7,911 nucleotides of DNA, taken from Desulfobacteraceae bacterium (lineage in GTDB: Bacteria; Desulfobacterota; DSM-4660; Desulfatiglandales; HGW-15). The notes under the pieces are model-generated. The model saw only the letters and a list, made by a program, of their open reading frames with translations, searched no databases and was not told the origin of the DNA. A program made the translations under genes and the position numbers. The DNA is taken from assembly GCA_003819975.1 (NCBI GenBank), contig RPPU01000194.1, positions 1-7,911 of the forward strand, written 5' to 3'. Shown piece after piece: positions 1 to 4,708 of this stretch (position 1 is the first letter of the stretch; every line of letters begins with the position of its first letter).

Positions 1-2
1 CG

Positions 3-860
3 AATGGCGCCTTAATCGGGGGAGACCCAGTCATTGCAAAAATGTTGGAGCAAGTTCGTCAAAAACATGCGGTACCAGCAATGGCTGCTGCCGTGATCAC
101 CAGCAAGAGATTGCAGAAGATCGCCACGGCAGGGATTCGCAAGTGGGGGACAAACGTTTCCGTTACCCAGGAAGATCTCTGGCACCTGGGATCGGATACG
201 AAGATAATGACTTCAACGCTCGCTGCGATTCTAATTGAACAAGGCAAACTAAAATGGACATCCACAGTGTCAGAAATATTCCCAGAACTCGTTGACTCAT
301 TTTATCCCGATAACAAGCAGGTTTCACTCTTGCAATTGCTTTCCCACCGGGCAGGACTTCCAGCGAACTTGACATACTCAAAGCTACTTAAATACGGCAC
401 GGTTCAGCAACAGAGAATTGAGGCCGTAAAAAAAGGATTGTCACAAAAACCACTTAGCGCACCAGGAAGCGAGTATCTGTATTCCAACCTTGGCTACATA
501 ATAGCAGGGGCAATGATTGAAAGGGTAACGGGAATAAGTTGGGAAGATGCGTTAAAAAAGCATATTTTTTTACCCTTGGGCATGGAATCGGCAGGGTTTG
601 GTGGGCTGGGCACTCCCGGACAAATCGATCAGCCATGGGGACATAAATCGAGCGGGAAGCCTTTCTACACTAATGGACCGTTAGCTGACAATCTACCGGC
701 GTTAGGACCGTCAGGAGCTGTACATTGTTCAATTCAAGATTGGGGTAAGTTTATTCAGGATCAACTAATGGGTGCGCGAGAAGAAGGTGTTCTCCTTAAG
801 CCTCAATCCTATCAAATGCTTCAATCAACGCATTTTGGAGGAGACTACGCGTTCGGATAA
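3..860 (+). CDS. Serine beta-lactamase-like hydrolase, 5' partial and C-terminally truncated
   Basis: This is a class C beta-lactamase/penicillin-binding-protein-like serine hydrolase (peptidase S12 fold). Counting from the Met at 42, the SxxK motif is S51-D-T-K54 (nucleophile serine and general-base lysine) and the YxN motif is Y147-S-N149, inside the typical context PGSEYLYSNLGY. The frame is open upstream of 42 to the window edge and reads plausible family sequence (NGALIGGDPVIAK), so the true start probably lies outside the window and Met 42 is internal. Family members usually run 350-400 residues and end with an HxG/KTG-type third motif near a YGFGW segment. Here the protein stops right after G-G-D-Y-A-F-G, so the third motif and the closing strands and helix are missing. 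I found no continuation in another frame after 860. It is likely a decayed or truncated gene. The physiological substrate cannot be told; many members are esterases or D-aminopeptidases rather than drug-hydrolysing enzymes. Confidence 0.75.
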   Translation, partial: NGALIGGDPVIAKMLEQVRQKHAVPAMAAAVITSKRLQKIATAGIRKWGTNVSVTQEDLWHLGSDTKIMTSTLAAILIEQGKLKWTSTVSEIFPELVDSFYPDNKQVSLLQLLSHRAGLPANLTYSKLLKYGTVQQQRIEAVKKGLSQKPLSAPGSEYLYSNLGYIIAGAMIERVTGISWEDALKKHIFLPLGMESAGFGGLGTPGQIDQPWGHKSSGKPFYTNGPLADNLPALGPSGAVHCSIQDWGKFIQDQLMGAREEGVLLKPQSYQMLQSTHFGGDYAFG

Positions 861-1273
861 ACTGAACAGATTGATATTGAATCGGGGGGCTGTAACTCAA
901 CTTTATGTTCCGAGCAGCTCGTCCCGATCCGGCTATTCTTCAAGATCTTAAACGTTTTAGCCGGGTGTCCTGGGGAGAGCCCGGATTCATCCAGTGTCTT
1001 GATTGGATATCGGGCAAAAATTTTCACAAAAAATCCGGCCCCGGGTGTTTTGAAAAATCTCCCGGAATCCGACACTGCCCTTCCTTGCTTACCAGAAGGC
1101 TTCCAAATTTATCCCACAATCGACGATCACACCCGGACACGATACTTTCTTCAGAATTTAAGTCCGCAAGCAGGTTTAAAATTTGACTTCCAGTCTTCCA
1201 AAATTCTTGCTTTTTCTCTGAGATTTGGCGATAACGTCCTTTATATTACCACCAAACCCGTCTTTTGATTCAG
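861..1273. other. Gene-poor stretch after the truncated hydrolase
   Basis: I see no convincing gene in these 413 bases. Several overlapping frames stay open on both strands (for example 905-1186 and 999-1268 on +, 845-1075 on -). None has a recognisable domain, a good ribosome site or a protein-like composition, and they overlap each other. The minus-strand reading around 890-1010 contains the phrase SGLSPGHPAKTFKILKNSR, which resembles translations of dispersed non-coding repeats rather than a real protein; this is an impression only. The hydrolase reading frame breaks exactly at the left border, so this block may be the inserted or rearranged DNA that removed its 3' end. Confidence 0.5.
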
Positions 1274-1302
1274 TTGACATTTTAACCAACATATATTACT
1301 AT
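1274..1302 (+). promoter_or_regulatory. Sigma70-type promoter of the first small paralogue (P1)
   Basis: A perfect -35 hexamer TTGACA (1274-1279), a 17-bp spacer and a -10 hexamer TACTAT (1297-1302) lie 30 bp upstream of the start codon at 1333. The spacer holds TTAACCAACAT (1282-1292), which recurs at the same offset in the second promoter. After the -10 comes TTTTGTTAGGCAAGGTT (1311-1327), which also recurs and carries the AAGG ribosome site 7 nt before the ATG. Confidence 0.75.
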
Positions 1303-1329
1303 CTAACTAATTTTGTTAGGCAAGGTTAA
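1282..1329 (+). promoter_or_regulatory. Possible operator/leader block shared by both small paralogues (copy 1)
   Basis: TTAACC (1282-1287), inside the promoter spacer, is the reverse complement of GGTTAA (1324-1329) at the ribosome site. Next to it, CCAAC opposes GTTAGG imperfectly. A second small dyad, CTAAC/GTTAG, lies at 1303-1319. The arms bracket the -10 and the expected transcription start, where an autorepressor would bind. The matching block before the second gene is at 1697-1744. Binding by the encoded protein is inference. Confidence 0.4.
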
Positions 1330-1332
1330 TCC

Positions 1333-1686
1333 ATGAGTATCGTAATGCATCTTTGCAGCGATGAAAAAGAGCGGCTTGAGGAATATATCAGTTTTGCCAA
1401 AAACAAGCTACCGGAGCAGATGCGCGGATCGCTCCAGGTCAAAAAACGGCATAACCAGGAGTACCTTTACCTGGTTTACCGGGAAGCTTCGCGGGTTGTT
1501 TCCAAATATCTTGGTCGGGATGAACCTTTACTCCGGGCCGATATTGAAGATCAATTGGCCAAAAGAAAAGAGTTGGAATCCAAACTCAAACAGGCCGAGA
1601 GCCTGCTCTTGGAAGTCAACCAAGCCATTCAAAATCTGAACCCGAGAGCAAGAGGTCGGAAAAAGAGAAAAAGGGCTGGTAGCTAA
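1333..1686 (+). CDS. Small basic protein with a YLYLVxRE...SKYLG motif, paralogue of the next gene
   Basis: This is a 117-residue protein of no assigned function. Ungapped alignment with the next gene (104 residues) shows the same architecture. A charged N-terminal helix (about 1-30) leads to a conserved core, GSLQVKK at 32-38 then N41-Q-E-Y-L-Y-L-V-Y-R-E and S57-K-Y-L-G. This predicts a short beta-sheet of the kind that holds nucleic acid in integrase or transposase arm domains. A long charged coiled-coil-like helix follows (about 70-103), then a Lys/Arg-rich tail (ARGRKKRKRAGS). The start is ATG 1333, with AAGG at 1322-1325. I recall similar YLxYREGxKVxSKYLG proteins next to nucleotidyltransferase genes in other genomes, which would make this an antitoxin-like or DNA-binding partner. 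Unlike the second copy it has no nucleotidyltransferase directly behind it, so it looks like an orphan duplicate. The family assignment is inference. Confidence 0.75.
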   Translation: MSIVMHLCSDEKERLEEYISFAKNKLPEQMRGSLQVKKRHNQEYLYLVYREASRVVSKYLGRDEPLLRADIEDQLAKRKELESKLKQAESLLLEVNQAIQNLNPRARGRKKRKRAGS

Positions 1687-1688
1687 AA

Positions 1689-1717
1689 TTGATGGCTTAA
1701 CCAACATTGAGTATAAT
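1689..1717 (+). promoter_or_regulatory. Sigma70-type promoter of the second small paralogue (P2)
   Basis: The -35 element TTGATG (1689-1694) starts 3 bp after the stop codon of the preceding gene. A 17-bp spacer and a perfect -10 TATAAT (1712-1717) follow. The spacer motif TTAACCAACAT (1697-1707) and the leader TTTTGTTAGGCAAGGTT (1726-1742) sit at exactly the offsets seen in P1: 8 bp from the -35 start and 14 bp from the -10 start. The AAGG ribosome site (1737-1740) is again 7 nt before the ATG. The strong promoter suggests that the small gene and the overlapping nucleotidyltransferase form their own transcription unit. Confidence 0.8.
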
Positions 1718-1747
1718 ATTGATATTTTTGTTAGGCAAGGTTTTAAA

Positions 1748-2062
1748 ATGAGTTTTTTTATGCACATTCGGGAAAAAGAATTGAAATCTTTACAGAAAAT
1801 CATTCCCCAACGAAAAAAGGAGCTTTCCGCTCATTTGCAGGGCTCTTTGCAGATTAAAAAGATCAATAACCAGGATTATCTGTATCTCGTTTTCAGAGAG
1901 GGCAAAAAAGTCAAATCCAAATATCTCGGCAAATACGATCCTCTTTTAAAAGATAAGCTTGAACATCAAATCCTTTTAAGAAAAGAGTTGGAGCAGGACA
2001 TTAAGAAAAAAATCCATGAAATCAAAGAATATAAGAAGGTGATCCGTGCAAAAAGAGACTGA
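1748..2062 (+). CDS. Small basic protein paired with a nucleotidyltransferase gene (antitoxin-like candidate)
   Basis: This 104-residue protein is a paralogue of the gene at 1333. It shares the MHI/MHL start, the GSLQIKK core at 32-38, N-Q-D-Y-L-Y-L-V-F-R-E and V-K-S-K-Y-L-G, followed by a very charged, Lys/Glu-rich C-terminal helix (about 68-104) that is probably a coiled coil. It lacks the extra basic tail of the first copy. Its 3' end overlaps the start of the nucleotidyltransferase gene by 17 bp (2046-2062), so translation is probably coupled. A small basic protein upstream of, and overlapping, a nucleotidyltransferase-fold gene is the layout of AbiE-type or MNT-type toxin-antitoxin pairs. 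The repeated promoter/leader would suit autoregulation. No antitoxin domain is recognised with certainty, so the role is inference; a DNA-binding accessory protein is the main alternative. Confidence 0.75.
   Translation: MSFFMHIREKELKSLQKIIPQRKKELSAHLQGSLQIKKINNQDYLYLVFREGKKVKSKYLGKYDPLLKDKLEHQILLRKELEQDIKKKIHEIKEYKKVIRAKRD
2034..2040 (+). promoter_or_regulatory. Ribosome site that sets the GTG start of the nucleotidyltransferase
   Basis: The sequence GAAGGTG lies 5 nt ahead of the GTG at 2046, inside the end of the preceding gene. There is no nearby ATG in the frame. The Shine-Dalgarno-like element therefore supports GTG 2046 and the 17-bp overlap. Confidence 0.55.
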
Positions 2063-2383
2063 GGTTTTCGACAAGATTTTAAAAGAGTTGGATAATAATG
2101 GCGTCCTGCGGGATATCATCCTGATTGGCGGCTGGTGCCCTCTGGTTTATCAGGAGCATTTTCACGCTAAAAATGAGATCCATTTCAAGGCGACAACGGA
2201 TATTGATTTATTGATCCCTAATCCCCCGAAAATCCGTAAAGAGGTCAATGTCGGCCGGATGCTTGCGGATTTTGGTTTTGATAGACAAATATCTCCTACC
2301 ACCGGGCTTTGTAAATATATCAATCCCCTGCTCAAGGTCGAATTTTTAACCCCGGAAAAAGGCAGAGGGAGGGATAAACCTTA

Positions 2384-2387
2384 TAAT
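2384..2387. repeat. Left target-site duplication of M1 (TAAT)
   Basis: TAAT directly abuts the left terminal inverted repeat and is identical to 2488-2491 on the other side. Keeping only one copy gives the correct reading frame across the repaired nucleotidyltransferase gene. Confidence 0.75.
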
Positions 2388-2487
2388 GGGTACCTCTAAA
2401 AATTCGGTATTTTAATGCTTTTCAATTGCTATGTAACTGATTTTATTAGAACGCACTTGCCGATAAAACCAATTTTTAGAGATCCCC
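2388..2487. mobile_element. 100-bp MITE-like element (M1) inserted in the nucleotidyltransferase gene
   Basis: The left end GGGTACCTCTAAAAATT (2388-2404) and the right end AATTTTTAGAGATCCCC (2471-2487) are inverted repeats matching at 15 of 17 positions. Similarity continues inward with small gaps (GG-TTTTA on both sides). The element is flanked by TAAT on both sides (2384-2387 and 2488-2491), a 4-bp target-site duplication. It has no coding capacity. Deleting the element plus one TAAT copy (104 bp) restores the interrupted gene exactly. The partner transposase is not in the window. The ends and the short AT-rich duplication would suit an IS5-like or similar DDE transposase, but the family is a guess. 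Confidence 0.85.
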
Positions 2488-2491
2488 TAAT
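2488..2491. repeat. Right target-site duplication of M1 (TAAT)
   Basis: TAAT directly follows the right terminal inverted repeat and matches the left copy at 2384-2387. Four bases are little on their own; the call rests on the combination with the inverted repeats and the exact repair of the gene. Confidence 0.75.
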
Positions 2492-2822
2492 ATTAAAAAA
2501 CTCGGTATCAATGCTGTGGGCCTGAGATATTTGACCCTTTTGGAAGCCAACACCATGAAGGCCGTTTATAAAGGCATGACCCTAAACGTTCCGGAACCCG
2601 CCGCTTTTGTTCTGCACAAATTCATCATCAGCGCCAGGAGGCCCAACCCGGCGAAGAGAGAAAAGGATGTGGATACGGCCAAAGATATAGGGCATTTCAT
2701 TTTAAAGCATGAACTTCAAAGAATACAGCTCTTGAAAGTTTACGATGGTTTGCCGAATAAGTGGAAACTGTCTTTGTTGGCTGTATTAAAAAAATCCTCT
2801 TTGGAAATATATGACTATATTC

Positions 2823-2927
2823 ATGAAGAAAAAAAATAGAGGCTTGACCGGCAGGGACCCTACCGTTGCAAAGAGGTCGATGGAAAAGATCCGATCCGCG
2901 AATATGGGAAAAAGAAGATTTTTTTAA
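2823..2927 (+). CDS. Possible 34-residue basic peptide overlapping the nucleotidyltransferase end
   Basis: An ATG at 2823, within the last codons of the nucleotidyltransferase, opens a different frame that runs to a TAA at 2925-2927. The peptide begins MKKKNRGLTGRDPTVAKRS, is strongly basic, and contains the helical-looking segment SMEKIRSANMGKRR. There is no separate ribosome site, so it could only be made by translational coupling. I do not recognise a family, and chance is a serious alternative. The remaining bases up to 3011 contain nothing I can identify. Confidence 0.2.
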   Translation: MKKKNRGLTGRDPTVAKRSMEKIRSANMGKRRFF

Positions 2928-3011
2928 CCATGTAAAACGATCTATTAAATCCTCTAAAATTGTTTCAATGACATCAAGCCTGTATCGGTCCTTCCCATAT
3001 GGTTTTTGTTG

Positions 3012-3794
3012 TTATGATTCAAAAACCGCATGATCGATTTCCCGCATTAATCTTAAATAGGCCTCAAAATGCCGGCGGTCCGTGGGCACATTTGACAGAT
3101 AATATTGAATGTGGTGCCCGGTTCCCTTTGATTTGGTTCCCGGGGCCTCCAATTTCCTTTTCAAATTCTGCACCGTGCCCTTGTTCCCGTCGATGATGGC
3201 GATTGAAGGAGGAACGATTTTTCTGATGAAATCTTTAAAATAGGGAAAATGTGTGCAACCCAGGACGATCGTTCCGTATTGATTCAGATCAAAGGGTGAT
3301 AGCTTTTTTTTCAAATAAGGCAAAATTATTTCCGGCTCGAATTCAAAGCGTTCGGCATGCATAACCAATTCCTGCAACGGCACATAATCCACAATGCCGC
3401 TATTATCCACATTCGCGACCAAGCGCTGAAATTTTTCTTCCCGCAAAGTCATTTCCGTGGCAAAGACCAGCACGCGCTTGCCGGCCGAATCGGAAACCGC
3501 CGGCTTGACGGCCGGTTCCATGCCGATGATCGGAAACGAATATTTGGCCCGCAAAGCGTCAATGGCCGCGCTGGTCGCGGCGTTGCAACTGACCACCAAA
3601 GCCTGGATGCCCTTGCCGACCATAAAATCCACTGCTTCCATAACATAGTTTCGGACGATTTCCTTGGGTTTGTTGCCGTAAGGCACATGGGCCGTATCGC
3701 CGTAGTACAAGTAATCCTCATGAGGCAGTACCTTTAAGGCCTCGTAAAGGACCGTCAACCCGCCGACACCTGAATCGAAAAAACCAATTTTCAT
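3012..3794 (-). CDS. murI: Glutamate racemase
   Basis: The enzyme interconverts L- and D-glutamate in the cytoplasm without cofactor and supplies D-Glu for peptidoglycan. The 260-residue length is normal for the family. The start is the classic MKIGFFDSGVGGLTVL with D7-S8, followed by YYGDTAHVPYGNK (D33). The two catalytic cysteines are C70 in VVSCNAATSAAID and C180 in VLGCTHFPYF, next to the conserved T181-H182. The start codon is preceded by an AAGG-type ribosome site (about 7 nt). It is the last gene of a three-gene - strand run, 164 bp downstream of the S51 hydrolase gene, and faces the broken nucleotidyltransferase convergently. No clear terminator is seen behind it; the weak AT-rich dyad around 3001-3027 includes its stop codon. 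Identification is firm; co-transcription with the upstream genes is uncertain. Confidence 0.96.
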   Translation of the reverse strand: MKIGFFDSGVGGLTVLYEALKVLPHEDYLYYGDTAHVPYGNKPKEIVRNYVMEAVDFMVGKGIQALVVSCNAATSAAIDALRAKYSFPIIGMEPAVKPAVSDSAGKRVLVFATEMTLREEKFQRLVANVDNSGIVDYVPLQELVMHAERFEFEPEIILPYLKKKLSPFDLNQYGTIVLGCTHFPYFKDFIRKIVPPSIAIIDGNKGTVQNLKRKLEAPGTKSKGTGHHIQYYLSNVPTDRRHFEAYLRLMREIDHAVFES

Positions 3795-3888
3795 GCTTTA
3801 CCTTTTTTCAGATTAATTGCAAAAACCCATTTTACTTTTCTGTCACTCTACGGTTTGACGAATACTAACATCGCATGAATCTCAACAC

Positions 3889-3928
3889 TTCGAGATTCAT
3901 AATTCGATATTCGACATTCGATATTCTA
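3889..3928. repeat. TTCGATATTC-type simple repeat cluster, downstream side of the S51 gene
   Basis: Degenerate tandem units of the form ATTCGATATTCGACATTCG lie between the S51 hydrolase gene and murI. The 11-mer TTCGATATTCG (3903-3913) recurs exactly at 4666-4676 on the other side of the S51 gene. No coding function or convincing secondary structure is seen. Confidence 0.6.
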
Positions 3929-3958
3929 TCCGTGTAATTAACATCACTTTTCCGTCTA

Positions 3959-4684
3959 TCACGATACCTGCAGGTCCTCAACCCGCTGCACTTTTCCTTT
4001 CTTATGCATAAAACAATGCACCGGCTTGCCCATGGCTTGTACGCTCCCATCCGCATCGACACGAAGTCCGCCGCCGCTGGGGATCCCATAACCGCGCGTT
4101 CCGTCCGGGCTGAGACTTAATAAGACCCGAAGCTCTTCCCAGTCTTCTTTTTCCGCGTGAGTGTCGCATAACAAAGGCCCAAAGTTAAGGCAAGGGAAAA
4201 TACGGGCCGTGGCATCATTATCCGGGTCTTCCCAGCGCACCCAGGCCTGAGCCAGCATAATGCTGCCGGCGGAAAGGCCGAAAAACAACTTGCCGCCCTT
4301 AAACAGCCTTTTGAGAAACGGCTGCAACCCGGTTTGCGCGATGACCGCCATGCCTGCTTCCACATCCCCGCCGCTGACATAAACCATATCGGCCGATTTC
4401 ATAACCTCTTTTGCTTTATCGGGATGTGCTTTAGGCCCGACCGTGGGCGCCAATTGGACCGGCCCGGCTCCGGATTGCTTGAAATAATGCGCGCTCCATT
4501 CGAAAAAATCGCAATCGTCGCCGCTGGCCGAACCCAGATAGGCAATGCTCGGTTTGCTCTTGGCCGCCGCGGCAAAGATGGTTTGCAAAAGCGGGTCCGG
4601 ACTCCGCGTCCGTGAACCCGGCCCGCCGGCCAATAAAAAGACCGGATTGATTCTGCTTTTATTCCTTCGATATTCGTTATTCAT
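3959..4684 (-). CDS. Peptidase E-like (S51) / class I glutamine-amidotransferase-fold hydrolase
   Basis: This 241-residue cytoplasmic protein is of the S51 family, which includes aspartyl dipeptidase PepE and cyanophycinase. The nucleophile elbow is G136-L-S138-A-G-S in KLFFGLSAGSIML. It is preceded by the family hallmark VYVSGGDVEAGM (101-112), the partner histidine is probably H176 in LLCDTHAEKEDW, and a G-I-P-S-G-G-G segment (200-206) follows. PepE is about 230 residues, so the length fits. A dipeptidase acting on acidic N-terminal residues or a related amide hydrolase is likely; the substrate cannot be set from the sequence. The ATG at 4682-4684 has no visible ribosome site, and the first codons (MNNEYR) lie within a simple-repeat cluster; family-like sequence begins only near residue 13 (NPVFLLAGGPG). 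The gene starts 24 bp after the ligase gene ends, so co-transcription or coupling is plausible. Confidence 0.88.
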   Translation of the reverse strand: MNNEYRRNKSRINPVFLLAGGPGSRTRSPDPLLQTIFAAAAKSKPSIAYLGSASGDDCDFFEWSAHYFKQSGAGPVQLAPTVGPKAHPDKAKEVMKSADMVYVSGGDVEAGMAVIAQTGLQPFLKRLFKGGKLFFGLSAGSIMLAQAWVRWEDPDNDATARIFPCLNFGPLLCDTHAEKEDWEELRVLLSLSPDGTRGYGIPSGGGLRVDADGSVQAMGKPVHCFMHKKGKVQRVEDLQVS

Positions 4685-4702
4685 TATTCATTATTCGATA
4701 TT
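4661..4702. repeat. TTCGATATTC/TTATTCA simple repeat cluster, upstream side of the S51 gene
   Basis: Degenerate units (TTCGATATTCG, then three copies of a TTATTCA-like heptamer, then ATTCGATATT) occupy the ligase/S51 junction and run into the first codons of the S51 reading frame. They share an 11-mer with the cluster at 3889-3928, so the S51 gene is bracketed by related repeats. Confidence 0.6.
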
Positions 4703-4708
4703 TAAGAT

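Larger units (their letters stand above)
2046..2839 (+). pseudogene. Nucleotidyltransferase-fold protein (GSU2403/AbiEii-like), split by a MITE insertion
   Basis: The N-terminal half (from GTG 2046) carries the nucleotidyltransferase signature: G28-G29-W30, then D52-I-D54 in TTDIDLLIP, and a third acidic residue E99 in KVEFL. The C-terminal half (open from 2480, in homologous sequence from 2492) reads I-K-K-L-G-I-N-A then LRYLTLLEANTMK, VPEPAAFVLHK and NPAKREKD, typical of the helical second half of this family. A 100-bp element sits between the halves and brings a stop at 2397-2399. Joining 2387 directly to 2492 gives P-Y-N-I-K-K-L-G in frame and a 229-residue protein (114 + 115). As it stands, only a 117-residue product can be made from the GTG. 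It keeps the three catalytic acids but lacks the helical domain. The partner is the overlapping upstream gene. An NTP-transferring toxin or abortive-infection role is inferred from family and layout, not shown. Confidence 0.85.

Noticed and set aside
905..1268. Overlapping + strand frames of 89-93 codons
   Set aside because: They overlap each other and a minus-strand frame, have no ribosome site and no recognisable domain, and their composition is not protein-like.
1311..1327. GTTAGGC resembling an integron attC core site
   Set aside because: The string occurs at a fixed place in two leader regions right before start codons. No matching RYYYAAC core with paired L boxes is found at the right distance, and no integrase or cassette array is seen.
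3001..3027. GGTTTTTG/CAAAAACC dyad as a terminator for murI
   Set aside because: The stem is AT-rich, includes the murI stop codon, and has no T run in the expected position. It is too weak to call.
3357..3737. 126-residue + strand frame inside murI
   Set aside because: It is antisense to a glutamate racemase with both catalytic cysteines in place, and is a shadow frame.
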